This document shows, in pieces, positions 20,401 to 34,290 of a stretch of 64,000 bases of DNA (position 1 is its first letter; every line of letters starts with the position of its first letter). Origin of the DNA: Austropuccinia psidii (lineage: Eukaryota > Basidiomycota > Pucciniomycetes > Pucciniales > Sphaerophragmiaceae); the NCBI GenBank assembly GCA_023105745.1, contig JALGQZ010000009.1:46095967-46159966 (forward strand), given 5' to 3'. A program made the position numbers and the translations under genes. The notes beneath the pieces are model-generated. The model was given only the letters and a program-made list of their open reading frames with translations, had not been told where the DNA came from and ran no database searches.

Positions 20401-22650
20401 GCAATGCACAAATTTAAGCAGAAATCTCAATCACCATTTGACGCTCAATATTCTGTGAATGACTTTCATGACTCAAAATCTTGGAAAACATTCTGTGGCC
20501 CGTATAGAAAGATATTTACCGAAGGAAGCGGAAAAATCACTTTTGGAATGTTTTTTGATGCTATCAACCCCTATGGAAACTGTCAAGCTGGAAATTATGC
20601 TTCAATCAAATTCATTTTCATGACATGTTTATCAATTCCTTTTCTAATGCAATGTGTTCCTGAGAATATGTGCGTGTTCGGGATTGTTCCTGGTCCTAAA
20701 GAACCATCCTTGGACCAATTCAATTCAATTCTTCAACCAACAGTCAATCAACTCAAGAAACTCTGGAACCCTTGGATTTATATTTCTCAAACTTACGAGT
20801 TTAAAAATGGAATGCATGTTTTTTGTTGCCTCCTTTGCTTTTTTTCTTTTCTCCCATATTTGTGCCGTGCTCTAATTTTTTCTTCACGTACTTCCACAAC
20901 AGTTTTCTTGTATTTTCTATTGAAACAAAGTTAAATCAGCAATCTAGATCGTTCTACTTGTCCTTTTCAAACCTTTCCTCACCACATTATTGGAGAAAAT
21001 GAGTAACTCAAAGCCAACAACGTTGTTTCACAAAAACACCTGTTCAGAAAGATGGTTTGTGGTATAGTGTTTTGATTAGAGTTTAGTATTGGGACATCAT
21101 CAATTATCACGTCATTGACCCATTTCATAATTTTCTTATTGGCCTTTTGTAATGGCATTGCCTTTGGGTTTTTCCAATGTCAGATATTGATGATGATAAT
21201 GAACCTGATGGTATTGGGCCTGGTGATCTCATTTATCTTGTCCTTGATCCTTGTCATCTTCCGCCAACATTTGAAGAACTCGTGGAAAACAAGACACTCA
21301 AAAAGATCTTGGTACATTTACTGCACCCAGAAATATGGCCTACCCACACTCTCAGTCAGAAACAAGCTGGTATGGTCAATGGAAAGCACCTTTAGATGGT
21401 AAAATGATTCTTGATGCTGATACTTCAATATTTATTAACACTTTTGTCCCATTATTAAACATTCCAAACTGGATTCAGAACCCTTTACCAGCATTGAGGA
21501 AGGCCTTCTTTAGAAGGCTTAAAGAGGATAAATGATTCTACCTCTTTACCCTTAAATTAACCCAAATAATTTAGATTTATTTTAATTAACACAATCCACA
21601 AAAGAATTCTGTATTTCATAGCTTTTCACATTTGGTTGCGCTTTTTACTAGAGCATTTAAGCCTAATATGACATCACACTTAATCACTGAATATCAATAT
21701 CATGTTAAAGAATAAATTAAATTTCCTTTGATACTATTTGAAGATGTCGGTTTAGAATCCAAAAATCACACTTAAATCCATCTTTCTGACTTCTTGGAGA
21801 AATTTGGGCCCATATGAGCGTGGTGGACATTCCCAATGGAGCATCTCATGGGTGAAATTCTCAAACCCTTCCATAATCAAAAGCCTTGTGAGTAATCTAT
21901 TTTATCATTTTATTTGAATTGATGCTGAGACTATTTCTTGGTCACAGGCCAGATGTAAATCAATTTTTTGACCATGTTTTGTCTGGTGAAAAATTTGAGG
22001 GAGCTATTATCCAGCCTAGAAAAGTTTCCAGAAGATATAAAACCTTTTCTCAACAATATTTGGCAAGATTCTCATTAGAATCAATCACAGAAATCTAAAA
22101 CACAAGATCCATCCAAAAGCTCTTACATAGTTGAAACAGAACTTTTTATGAAATTATTCAACAGCTCAACACACCAAACTTTAGTAATGGTGGTTTCAAA
22201 TGGATGTCTTACAGTTAGTGGTCCTCGAAAAATGTGTGACAGAAGTTCTCACTGACCATTGCAAGTATGAAGCCTCTCATAGAAATCACGAAACATGGAG
22301 AAACTTGTACAAATCAAAATATAAACCTGTGCAACAGCATGGTTGCTGTCAAGTTATCATCAGGTAAAAAGGATTTTGGAATAATTAGGAATATGTTCAA
22401 ACATCAACGAGTTACATGAAGTAATAATGTTCTTATTGAATCCTGTCTTTTTGTAAACCCCCTTCCTCCCATACCTCCTCTGTATCAAAAATCATTTTTA
22501 CAGATCTTTCAATACAACCTTGGGGCTCATATGAAGATAAATGCAGCTCAAGAGCCACAGATTATTATATTAAATAAATTTATTATACATTTTGCATGTT
22601 CATTTTGTGCTCCAGTTATAATAAGAAATGAATTTAAATTTGAGACAATT
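17450..22650 (+). pseudogene. Decayed Tnp2 (CACTA-type) transposase region
   Basis: A broken transposase gene spread over several frames. The clearest part is 20404-20934, where FDAINPYGNCQAG, then PENMCVFGIVPGPKEPS, then LQPTVNQLKKLW match the family's conserved core (DGxNPxGN, PENxxxxGIxPGPxxPS, LxPLVxxLxxLW). Near 21800-21870 a frame gives LEKFGP followed by AWWTFP and MEHLMG, like the family's C-terminal KYGPxxAWWCFPFER. Near 17520 another frame gives CSHCGTPFG, a zinc-motif-like N-terminal remnant. Further coding traces are near 19392-19685, 21177-21535 and 22400-22620. Stops and frameshifts are frequent, so no product is expected. Terminal inverted repeats were not found. Gypsy-A inserted at its 5' side. 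Confidence 0.7.
18384..18677 (+). repeat. Imperfect direct repeat, about 125-bp units
   Basis: Two copies (18384-18507 and 18555-18677). They share GATTTTTTGTAACAAAA/GATTTTTGATAAAAAAT, then TCTTCTACACTG/TCTTTTGCACTG, CTTGCA(C/T)AGCCTTGAG, ATTAATGCT and GGTGTCAT(A/G)TGA. They lie in a TG-rich, non-coding part of the transposase region, perhaps an intron or a separate insertion. Confidence 0.65.
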
Positions 22651-23510
22651 CACTAGTTCTTTTAGAAAAATTGATTTGTTTTATATATAAAGTACATGCT
22701 TTCTGTGAGGAAAAGGTACTTTCAATTTCCAAAGTAAGATTCCAAATTTGATTAAAAATCAATTGAGGTAAACTTTAACCTCATTAAACTTCTTTTTAAA
22801 TTGCTTCAGTTACTTTAGATTGAGATTATTTCAAAAATAAATTGAACTAATATACTCAAAATAAATTTAGCAAAATATAATTTGATATTTTAATGAAAAT
22901 TGAATTTTAGTTAACTAATAAGCTCTAATTATCAACAGCAAATCTGAATTCCAACAAAAATAATTCAAACATCATTAAATTCAAATCAAAACAATAATTA
23001 TTTTCAAAGTGGGAATGAGTTGAGCAATGCAGAAAAAAGTAATTACTCTAAACTTCATTATTATTTAATTGTATTAAATGAATTATGATAAAATAGGGAA
23101 AATTATTATCAAAGTTATTTTCAATAAAATAAGATAAATATAATTTCAAATTTCCTAAAATTCAGTTTAAATGATTAAACTGTCATTTATTTTCATTCCT
23201 TTCATTTCTCTTAAAGATAAATAAACATGTTTTAATCATTGTATTTTCAAGTAATTTTGAACAAATTTGGAGTAATTTAACAGTCCTTCTTTTCAATTGA
23301 TTCTGAATTGATTTGTGGAAATAATGTTAAATTGATTATGATTCAAAATAAATTTTGATTTAATTTAGTAAAAATGTTCAGAATCAAACTCAAATTAAGG
23401 CGAAAATGATTGAATTGCATGAAATGTAGTCATGTTCAACCTTATACATTCCAATAAGTAACAAGGTTATTAACAAGTATTGATAATGGATTATTACTAT
23501 CGTGAGCCTT
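22651..23510. other. AT-rich noncoding
   Basis: No ORF, RNA gene or repeat boundary recognised. It ends ACTAT, which may be one half of a diverged target duplication of the next solo LTR. Confidence 0.5.
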
Positions 23511-25447
23511 TGAGATATGACCACATATCCAAAAAGGTCACAACAAAATTTCTGTAATAATTATCTCAAGGACTAGTAAAAATACCATAAATAAGTACAA
23601 AATCTGAATTAACTCAGAATCTAATGAGTAAAAATTTGAAATGAATTAAAAAATGAGATTCTCCATGGTAATGTACACATATGTCATTTTTATGGCATAT
23701 CTGAAAAGTCAATAATTACCATAGTATAAGTAATAATACCTTAAAAAAGGTATAAACCCTTATTCAACTCAGAAACCAATGAAAAAACATGGGGAATAAA
23801 TTGTACCATTGGATTCTCCATAAAACTCCACATTTGAAACAATTATAAAGCTATTCTCTAAAGTCAATAAGTAAGGAATTAAGCTGAATATATGCACTTT
23901 TTTGGTCAATGCATATATTCATGGTTTTTAGCTAATATCTCATGAAATATACAAGATAGCGAGATAAGCCAAAAATAAAGTCACCACTTAGTTACTTTTA
24001 GAAAACAGATATGAACTTTATTTCACAGGTTATAAACAAGGTTAAAACTTGTAATGGCTTATTGATTCAAATCAATGGATCTGTTGACCACTTTGTTGTG
24101 AAAGTGGTCCAAACTTAAAAAAAAGTAAACAGTAAGATTCTACTGGCTTATAAGTGAAGAATAATGTGATTCTTACTATAATATTCAAGGTATAACCCCT
24201 TGAAATCATGGTTTGAAGTTTCAAATATTAAATTTCAACAGAAAAGATGAGTTACAAGAAAAATCATCAAAAATAGAGTTTCAATGATGTAATGGAATTC
24301 TCTTGGAAGTTTAATGAGGACATGCCAACCTATCAGAATCCACTCTAAGAATGGCTTCAGCGTGTATAACGTAAGCGGTATTAATGATCAAAGTTTAAGC
24401 TTAAATTTGACCATTTATAATCACTCACTGTAATCTTATTTTAAGCTTAACAGTTATATAAGTGATAAAACTGGTGAATACTATTATATTATGATTAATA
24501 CTAATAAAATCCACAAATTTTAGTCTTCTGCCAATCCTATGATGTCATTAAACCTAGAGTTATAGTGATAACTCTAAATAATGGCATAATAATGAGATAA
24601 GATGGTTTGATCATGACGTAATCATCACTAAACCTTAAAATACTGATTATTTCCAGTGGATACCATCATTAAGTGTCTACTAGAGGCCTACCGGACTCTA
24701 GAAGGGAGGTATTTACTATAAATAGAGCTCTTTTTACTCTATTTTCCCCTCAGATGCATCAAAACATTGAAACAATTAAATTAAAAGGTAAAATCCTTAT
24801 TCTTTATATATAAATCTTTTATATTATTAAAGACCAAAGGTAATCTTTATTATAATAATCATTTTTGACATTATTACTTCAATTGTTCTACTGTTTTTCT
24901 ACATTTCTCTTTAAAATCTCAAATCCGCATAAAATCAAGAAAATTTGTAATTCCTCTTATTTTTATTTGTAAATACAACTTAAATAAGTTGTCTTTACAT
25001 TATTTGGCATACAATTATCCAAAATTATTAAATTAAGCATTAAAAGTAGGTTATTTCCTTGTATTATAATAATTTCTCTCTATTATTACTATTAATAATT
25101 TCTTCAATTAATATAAATAGTATTTATATTGATATATAGCTTTAATATTAGTAATATTATTGTTACTAATTGTTTTTTATTAATAAAAAACAATTTTTTA
25201 CATTTTTATTATTTGTTGGTAACAATAATAAAGTGTTTTTAAATGTATTAATTATTATATATTAATATATTTATTTATTATTTTATTTTATTTATTCAAT
25301 AATATAATTGTTTTTACGCCTTAATTTTAATAATTCTTTATTATTATAGTTATTTTTATCTTATTTACTTTATTTATAAGGACATTCAGGGTACAATAAG
25401 TAAAATATTAGTAATTTTTACTTATTGTTTCATAGTCAAACCTTACA
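23511..25447 (+). repeat. Solo LTR, Gypsy-B type (older copy)
   Basis: Starts CGTGAGCCTTTGAG (first base T changed to C) and ends CAAACCTTACA. It matches the Gypsy-B LTRs throughout but with many substitutions and indels, so it is clearly older. TATAAATA is at 24717-24724. Flanks are ACTAT (23506-23510) and GCTAT (25448-25452), a 5-bp duplication with one mismatch. No internal region remains. Confidence 0.9.
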
Positions 25448-26209
25448 GCTATATTTTTGAATAATAGGCCTCTACAATTCATTCCAAAATAATATGATGA
25501 ACCTTCAATTCAGGTTTGAAATTTATGGCTACAATGATGGCTATCATCAAGATTCACTTATGGGTTTCATTTTCAATCAATTAAAGTTATTACCAAAGCT
25601 ATATAGCTTGTATTTGTAGTGATTCTAATATTTTATTAACAACCAATTATATCATTTAAGAAAGAAAAACCTTTCCTATTATGATGAGTTACTAAACCAA
25701 TTCTCATCTATTATATGCTAAATAAAAATTCCGTTTTATTAATTTGAATTTACCTTCATATTAATTTCAACTAACCAAGATTAAATAAATTTCATTTGAA
25801 GTCAAAAATAAAATTAAATTCACAGAGAATTAGTTTTAAGTACATTTTCCTTAATTATAATTGCTTCAAAATAAGCTCTAATTAGCTTAAAATAATTCTG
25901 GGTTTATAGCCAAATATCTTCTGATCATTTGACTTTGAAATCTCAAGAAATTAAATTTTAAAGAAGCTTAAATCAACTCTAAGAATTTGACATAAACTTT
26001 GATCAAGGTAAGCTATAATTGTATCAATCAAAAATACAAACAGTAAGTCAAGTAATTTCAAACTCACTCCCATTTGTTTTGGTTTTATTCGAAGCTTTTT
26101 CCAAAATTAATTGGATCCTGCTTAGTATTTTGTAATTATTTTGGATTGATTTAAATTGAATTTTGAGTCATTTTCTTAACTGAAATGATTAGAAGTTTAT
26201 TTCTATTAA
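25448..26209. other. AT-rich noncoding
   Basis: No gene recognised. Sequence near 25480-25600 (GGCTACAATGATGGCTATCATC) is slightly richer in G and C and may be a remnant of the transposase region continuing past the solo LTR, but I cannot show this. Confidence 0.35.
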
Positions 26210-26890
26210 TTAAAAGTAAATCTATTTAAATAAAACAATTATTTTCATTAAAAGAAGAAAAAAATTATATTGAAAGAATAACCATATTTTTATTAAAACA
26301 AAGAAAATATTTAAATTAAGCCAACACCCATATTAAATTTAGAATAATCAAAATATTTCTATCAGAAAAATGAGAATATTCTTATTAAAGAAATAAAAAT
26401 GTTGCTATTAATAATATAAATTGTTTTATTAACACAATAAGAATACTTTTATTACAAAAATAACAGTTCTCTTATTAAAGAAATAAAAACAGCTTTATTA
26501 AGAAATATTAATACTTTTACTAAAATTATAACACTAGTATTATCAAAACAACGAAAATATTTTTCTGAAGACCATAGAAAAAATATTATCATTGAAATTT
26601 TTCCAATATTAAAACAATATCAATATTTTCATTGAAAAAATAACAATATTTAAACGCAAAAATAAAAAGATCGGTATTAAAAAAAATAAAATATGGTGAT
26701 TAAGACAAATTAAATATCTTAATTAAAAAAATAAAAGTATTTTCATTACGAAATAAATGTACTTCTATTAAAACAATAATAATACTTTTATCAAAAAAAT
26801 GAAAAAAATAATATTAAAAAAATCACAATAGTGTTAAAAATAACAATAATTTTACCAAAAAAATGATAAAATTTCTATCATAAGAAGAAA
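26210..26890. repeat. Degenerate palindromic minisatellite, array 1
   Basis: Irregular tandem units of roughly 28-33 bp around TTATTAAAACAATAAAAATA and TTTTTATTA. Units are strongly diverged but recur throughout. The core AATAAAAATATTTTTATT is a perfect palindrome. No coding potential. Confidence 0.55.
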
Positions 26891-28364
26891 AAGAGGGGGT
26901 TTCAAATATATGAAAATCCCACATTAGAATAATGCGGTATTTAGCACCCAAATCCCACTGTAAAAAATCTAGGCTTTCCTGTCAGAAATCCCATGGTTTT
27001 TTAGCTTAGTCTCTTAGTAGTTTGTCGAAATCTGATGTTTTTGAAAATCTGGTATTTTACTATTTCAAAAGAAAAATTAAACCTAATCTAACCACATGTT
27101 ATTCCTCAAAAAAAAAAGAATTTTCACAGAAAAATCTCAAATGCACTAAAAAATGATTTATTCAAAATTGCATTTTATTTTTCTCTTCAGGAAATTTTTT
27201 TTATCAATTTCTAAAATTTAATTTTTTTTTAATTAATTTTTTATTAATTTTTTTAAAAAGTCAAAAAAAAAATCATTTTGTTCAAAAATATCATTTAATT
27301 TTTTTTCTACTTTAGAATCATAAGATAATTTGAATTTTGGGACTCAACCAAACTAATCTTAATTATGATACTGATTAATTTCTTTTTTCAAGATTATTTA
27401 CAATTTAAAATTTTTCAAAATAAATAATTCAGCTTAAAAAGATAATTTTAATTTTTTTCTTTTTCAGAATCATAATATAATTTGAATTTTGAGATTAAAC
27501 CAAATTATTTTAATTATTCTACTGATTGAGTCATTTCTCATAAAAAAAAACTTTACATCATTTGTATAAGCTTTTATATATATATACATATTTCCAATTT
27601 TTAAAAAATATTTATTTTATTGGAAATCTTTTTGTAAAAAAAAAGATTTTACTTTAAAATAAAACATAAATTTTTTACAAATTATTTTATAAAATAATTA
27701 AATAACTTGAATTTTGTGATATCAACAAATTATTTCAAGACTCTGAAACTTTTGAACCAAAATTTTTATTATTATAAAACGAGATCAAAGTTTTTAAATA
27801 CTAATCTTATCATTTATAAGTTTATTCTCTTATTTATCTCAGATAATTGATCTTATTGTTTAAATAATTAAAAAAGATTTAATTTCAATTACAGTAAGAA
27901 AAATTTCATTATACATTTACTTTTTGTAATTTTCTCAATTCAAATAAATAAAATCAATAAGTGAGACTTATCATTCTGTTTAATTAAATCTAATAAGATT
28001 GAATTCCAAATTCAAAGTAAATTTTATTACATTCTCAACTTAATCAAGCCCAAGTTTGAGTATGTACAAGAATGTTAGAAAAATTCCTTGATTTCAATTT
28101 GTCTATAAGACTTCAATATGAAAGAAAGAAATTCTCTTAGTGGTATATCTAAAAAGATAATTTGTGATTTAAACAATTAATTCTTGGATTTGATGGGTTG
28201 AAATGCATTATTTGAAACTAAAAACCTGGGTTTTGAGCAATCTTAAGTACCACAGAGCTTGAGACATGGTATTTCCAAAATCACAGAAATTAAATTCATT
28301 ATTTCATGGGAAAAAAAAAATAGATATCTAACTTGGGATTTCTTATATTTGGCACTACCTAATA
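26891..28364. other. AT-rich spacer between two minisatellite arrays
   Basis: Noncoding. Its two edges are inversely related: CAAATATATGAAAATCCC near 26914-26931 and GGGATTTCTTATATTTGG near 28335-28352. Sequence near 27300-27360 and 27460-27540 is itself similar (TCATAAGATAATTTGAATTTTG / TCATAATATAATTTGAATTTTG), indicating an internal direct repeat of about 160-170 bp period. Confidence 0.4.
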
Positions 28365-29230
28365 TTTTCATTAGAAGAATAGCAATTTTTTCATTAAAAT
28401 AATAACAATATTGTTATTGAAAAATATAAAAAAATCTGTTTTAAAAGGAATCTCAATATTTTTATATTGGTAACAAAACCAAAAAAATAACAAAATTCTT
28501 ATTAATAAAATATTTCTACTAAAAAAAATGACAACTATTTTGACTAAAAGACAAAGAATATTATTTTTCAAAACACTTAAAATATATTTATCAAAAAGTA
28601 ATATTGTTTTCAAAGGATAAATGTATTTTTATTCACACCATAACAATACTCTTATCAAAAAAAAGAATATTTTTCTTCTTTAAATTAAATTTCTTTTATT
28701 AAAATAATACAAATATGTTAATTAAAACAAAACCAATATTTTTACACAAAAATAATAATATTATGATTTCAAAGCAAAAAATTTATGTTGAAGCAATAAA
28801 AATATTTTTACTAAAAAAATAAATAGGAATATTTCTATTAAAACATTAAAAATATTTTTACCAAAACAATAAAAATATTGTTGTTGTTTTTTATTAAAAT
28901 AATAGAAATATTTCTAGTAAATAAATAAAAAATATTTTCATTAAAACAAGAGAAATATTTTCTTTTTTTCAAAGAAATATTTTTTTTTTTATTTTTTTAA
29001 ACAATACCAATATTTTAATTAAAAAAAAATAAATATTTTTATTAAGAAAATAAAAGAAGAAAATTAATGAAGAATCCCAAGATAGTTATTAAGACAATAA
29101 AAATACCATTTTAAGAACAATAAAAACATTCTTATTCAAAAAAAATAACAATATATTTTATTAAAACATTAAAACTATTTTTATTAAAATAATAAACAAA
29201 ATTACATTGAAAAATAAAAAATATTTTAAT
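28365..29230. repeat. Degenerate palindromic minisatellite, array 2
   Basis: Same unit and same orientation as array 1, best seen at 28780-28970 (AAAACATTAAAAATATTTTT, then AAAACAATAAAAATATTG). The reading frame on the minus strand at 28371-28613 arises from this composition and is not a credible gene. Confidence 0.55.
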
Positions 29231-30174
29231 TTAATTATCAAATATTAATTTTCAATTAATGATTTCAATTAAATTTTTAGAATTTCAATATCTTTTTAAA
29301 AATAAGTTCAAAATTTAATTCCATTATTTAAAATAATTTTAAATTAAAATTGGATTAATAAAAAAAAACCTAATTCCAATTAATTCCAATATATTTAGTA
29401 AAATTTTGAATTATAAAAATTTAAAAACAATAATTATTACTTTTTAAAAGATATTAATAGCTTTTGTTTTTTTGAACTTTTACTTTAATTCTTTACAAAA
29501 ATGATTTTATTTTTCATTTTTTTGCCATAGAAAATTTTCAACAATAATTTACAAACTTTAGTAAAATAAAATGAAACTCTTGTAAAATCAATACTTCTCT
29601 TGGATTATTATTCCTTAATCCCAGTAATTTCCTTCTTTGAATGATGAATAAATATTCCTTTTTTTTCGGAAAATTAAATCAGTTAATCAAACAATTTATT
29701 CTTTTATCTATTTTAAAATTAATAATTTAACCTAAGATGAAATAATTTTTATATTTAATAGTTTAATTGATTGATTTTATTCATTATTCTTGTATATATA
29801 AAATAAAAAATTAATATTTTTTCTTAAATATTTTATAAACTTAATAATTTGATATTATTTAAGAAATTAGAATTAATTAAATTAACCTCCTTTAAAATTG
29901 AAAATAATAATTAATTAAATGTTTAAAATTGAATAAGTAATAAAGGTAAAAAAAAATTTCTTTTTTTTAATAATTCACCTTTTTAAATTCTAAAAAGATT
30001 TAATTATTATTATTTTTTTTATTCAAAATTTATTCCATTTCTTTTTTAAAAAAAAGAAAAATCTTATTTCTACTGAATTTAATTTTTTAAAATTTAAATT
30101 ATGAATATTTTTTATTTTAAGTTTTAAAATTAATAAAGATATTTATTTTTGATTATTTAAATTCCTTAAGTTAG

Positions 30175-30207
<33 letters not shown>

Positions 30208-33200
30208 ATTATTTATTTATTTCAAATATTTTTTTTTTTGTTTTTTTTAATAAATACTAATATTTTTCTAGATTAAAATAAAGGATTGATAAATTGCCAA
30301 AAAAAAAAGAAAAAAAAACTCATAATCTCATTATTAAAATGATTATATTTCAATTAAGTAAAACTTTTTTTACTAAATAAATTTTAATTGAATATTATTT
30401 TGCTTAAAAAAAAAAATAAAAAATAATTTTTTTTTTTTTTTTTTTTTTGACTTTAAGGTTTTTTTTTTATTCAAATTTAGGTTAAAAATATTATTATTAT
30501 TGAAAAATTTTAACAAAGTAGAAATTTACTCAAAAATAAAAAATAAAAAAATAAGGCCCCTTTTTTAAAAAAAAAAAATTAAAAAGAAATTTTCAGATAA
30601 GACTCATGAATAAAATTTATAAAAAAAACAAAAAAACATATGGATATATTAGATTTACTTGGAAAAAAAAAATTTTTTTTTGTGTCTCATGATAAGAATT
30701 TTTTTTTTTTTTTGGTGAAGTTTCTTTAGTTCTAAAAAGGTTCTAATTAGTTTAATACCATAAAAATATCTCCATAAAGAAAAAAAAAAAAAAAAAAAAG
30801 AAATTTTTTTTGTGTTAAATTTTCTATATTTAATAATTAAAGAAATTTTATAATTTTAGAAAGGGTAATAAAGCTTTATTTAAATTTAATTTTTGTCTTT
30901 TAAAATAAATGTTTGATTTTTTTTTTTTTTTTTTTGTGATGTTTAAAATTTTTTTCAAAAATGATAAAAGATTAAGAATCATGATAACTTTTGTACCATC
31001 TGTTTTTTTTTTTTTTTTTAATTTGATTCATTTAAAAGTAAAAAAAATTGTATATTTAAGCTTTTAGGAATATTATAAGATTTTTTATTTATTTTAATAC
31101 CTTAAACCATTTAACTTTTATCATATATTAGAATTCAGAAATGAAATTTTTTAATTTAATATTAGAAATAAAAATTCAAAGAAAATAAATTTTTAAAGAA
31201 ATATAACACATTCAAATAGTAAAAAATAATTAATTTAAAAATAAAAACTTAATTAATGCCTTTAATTTAAATTTTTATTAAGAAATATTTTTTTTTAAGT
31301 TTAAGAATTGATGTTTTTTTTTTTTTAAAAAAAAAAAAAAAAATATTAAACCATTCCATAATTTCTTTAGTTATGAATTTTCTTTAATTAATTTTTATTT
31401 CAGTTATTTAAAATAAGAAAAAAAAAATAAAAAGAATTAAAATTTAAAGGTAACAAAATTAAAATTAATAAAATAAAAAACAAACAAACAGAAATAGCGG
31501 TTTTGTTTTTTATTGAGAAATTAAAAAAAAAAAAAGAAAGGAAAATAATTATTGATATTAAATCTTTTATTAAAAAAAAAAAAAAAAAAAATTGTTAAAT
31601 TTAATTATTTTAATTATTAAATCTATTAACTCTATCCAAAAAAATTTTCTTAATTAATAATTAATTTTAATTTAATCTATTATTTAAATATTTTTTTTTT
31701 TTTTTTTAATAAATGATATTTAATTAAAAAAAATTAAATAAATTAAAATATTCAAATTATTAAAAACTTTAATTTTTTTTTTTTTTTTTTTTTTTTTGGG
31801 ATTTAGTTATTAATTATTTTTTAAACTTAAAATTAAATCTTTAATATTTTCTTAGAGTTAAAATCTTTTTTAAAAATCTTAAAAGAATTTTTTTTTTAAT
31901 TTTTTTTTTTTATTTTTTTTAACCTTAAAAAAATTAACATTAAAATTAAAATATTAATTCTAAATTTTAAGTTTAATTATTATTTTTATTTTTTTATTTT
32001 TTAATTAAATTTTTTTAATTATTAATTTTTTGATTTGGTTTTTTTTTTTTTTTTTCTAGTTTGAAAATTTTTTAAATTAAAAATAAAAAAAAAAATAAAG
32101 ATTCTTATTTTATTTTTATTTTTATTTTCATTTTATTTCATTTTTTTTTATCTTTTCTTTAATTTCTCTTGACATTTTTTTTTTTTTTTTTTTAGGTATG
32201 ATTTAAGATTTTTTCTTTTTTTTTTAAAAAAAAAACTTAAATTTCATTTTTTTCTTTTTTTTTTTTTTTAATTCTTTACATTTTAATTAAGGAATTTTCT
32301 TAATTTTTTTTTTTTTTTTTTTTTTTAAATAATTTTAAATTTTTTCTTGATTAAAAATAATTTCATAAATAAATAATTTTTTATTTTTATTTTTTTTTTA
32401 AGTAATAAAATTTAAATTATGATTAAAAATAATTAAAAATCATTTAAAAAAAATCATTTAAAAATTTGAATTTTGAATTTAAAAATATATCATTTTAATT
32501 AAGATTTTATTTCTTTTGATATAATACTTAATTTGATGATTTAATTATTTTAAGTTTTAATTTCTTATTTTTCTTAATTATGAATTATTTTTTTTAAGGG
32601 GTAATAATTGGAATTTATTTTTTATAGATTAGAATCTATTTATTAAAGATTAATTTATATCTTAAAATTTTAATTAGATATAATTTTTAATAAATTTATT
32701 ATATTTTCTTTAAATAGAAATATTTATGTTTTTTAATTACCTCCAAAAAAAAAGGCTCTAAGGTAATTTTTTTTTGTTTTAATGAAAATTTTGATGATGG
32801 AATTATTAAATTTAACTATTTAATTGAAATATTAGCTTAAAATGTTAATTTTTAATTTTTTTTAACTTGAATTTAATCTATGTTTTTCTGAGGTAATTGA
32901 AAATAAATTTGAATGTATTATTCTTTTTATATATATATATATATGAATTTTCATTTAAAAAAATTATTTCTCTTAATTTGAGTAAACCGCTTAAAATAAT
33001 TCAACCAAAAAGTAAAAAAAAAAAACATTTATCATTAGTTTAAGTAAAAGAATGAAATAATATTAATTTTTTATATTAGTTAATATTATTAACTTTTTTG
33101 ACTCGCTCAATTCTTTTTTATTTTTATTTTTGAAAGAAAATTATGTTTTTTTATTAAAAATTTAGAAGAATTATCTTTTAGATTTGGGAAAACCCCTTAA

Positions 33201-33740
33201 TAGATTTCATAAGGGAAAAGATTTATTTTCAAATTAAAAATAGGAGGATGAGTTATTTTTATAGTCTTTCAAAATGTTTATTTTGAATATTTTAATGGCC
33301 TAATATTAATAATTTTTTAGTTAAATCCAATAAAAAAAAGCGAAATTAATATAAAAGGTTTCGTATTCTGATCTAAATCAAACGATGGAAAGCATTTGGG
33401 TCTCTTAATTATTTTCATTTTAAGTAAAATCCATAAGGAGAACATGATGAATTTATTTTTTACAAAAAGCTTTAAATAACTTGGATAGCAAAAAATAATT
33501 AGTTTATTTTTCCTAAATCATCAGATAAGGAGTGGTGAGTGAGATTGACAGTTTTGATAATTTAAAAAAGGAATTTGATAGGCTCCCTTCTTTGATTGTT
33601 TTAATTTTTTAATTACAAATTTCTTTAATCATAAGTTATCTTTAATCTTCCATGTGGGTTAAGAGCTTTTATTTAATTTGGTGAGGGTTCATATTTTAAT
33701 AAATTAAAAGATCCACTTTAGAGGCCTCTTGTTTAGAGAG
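29231..33740. other. Extremely AT-rich desert with homopolymer runs
   Basis: No gene seen. Contains many A or T runs of 10-22 bases (for example T at 30427-30448), an (ATT)n tract at about 30175-30204 and (AT)n at about 32930-32944. GC content is visibly far below that of the transposons. From about 33180 the homopolymers thin out. Confidence 0.6.
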
Positions 33741-34290
33741 TTTCCTTTATGTTTAATGAGAAAAATCATTTTAGAATGGGACATGATAAAAAACAAACCA
33801 AAAAAGGCAATTTTTTTTTTAATTTCCCAAAAAAAAGTCAGGAGCTTTCTAAAGCAGTAGCTGTTTTTATTTATGAAAACAAAGTGTGTTGTAAATTTTT
33901 CATCTCAATTAAAAGGCTTAAAAGGAAAATTTTAAGTTAGATTTTTAAAAATGGTTGAATTTTTAATTCAATTTATGAATCTGATTGATTTTAATTTGAT
34001 AAAATCTTTAAAAGTCTTAATTGAAACTTTTGATTAATTTCTAAGTAGCAGCTTATAAATTTTATGATTTATTTTTTGCAAAACTCAAGAATTTATTTTT
34101 CCCAAACTTGATTAATTTTTAAAAAATCCATTGAGGTAAAAATTTAGATTAACTGACCCAAAATCACTAGTGAATAGGCCATTTGAGAGATTTAATTAAA
34201 TTTTTAGCTAATTGGTTGTTAGTGAGCTTGATTTAAATTAAAAATTAAAATTAATTGTTAAAATTGACGCTCATTAGTATCTTTTTGTTT
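33741..34290. other. AT-rich sequence upstream of the host gene
   Basis: The only ORF (33749-33940, 63 codons, Lys- and Phe-rich) shows no recognisable feature and is probably chance. The sequence is otherwise noncoding. Confidence 0.4.

Noticed and set aside
28371..28613. 80-codon ORF on the minus strand
   Set aside because: Made of minisatellite units, Ile/Phe/Leu only.
26210..29230. CRISPR-like array or foldback transposon
   Set aside because: Units are adjacent and degenerate without unique spacers, and the genome is eukaryotic. The two arrays run in the same direction, so they are not inverted terminal arrays.
33749..33940. 63-codon ORF upstream of the host gene
   Set aside because: Short, Lys/Phe-rich as expected in AT-rich DNA, with no motif and no sign of conservation.
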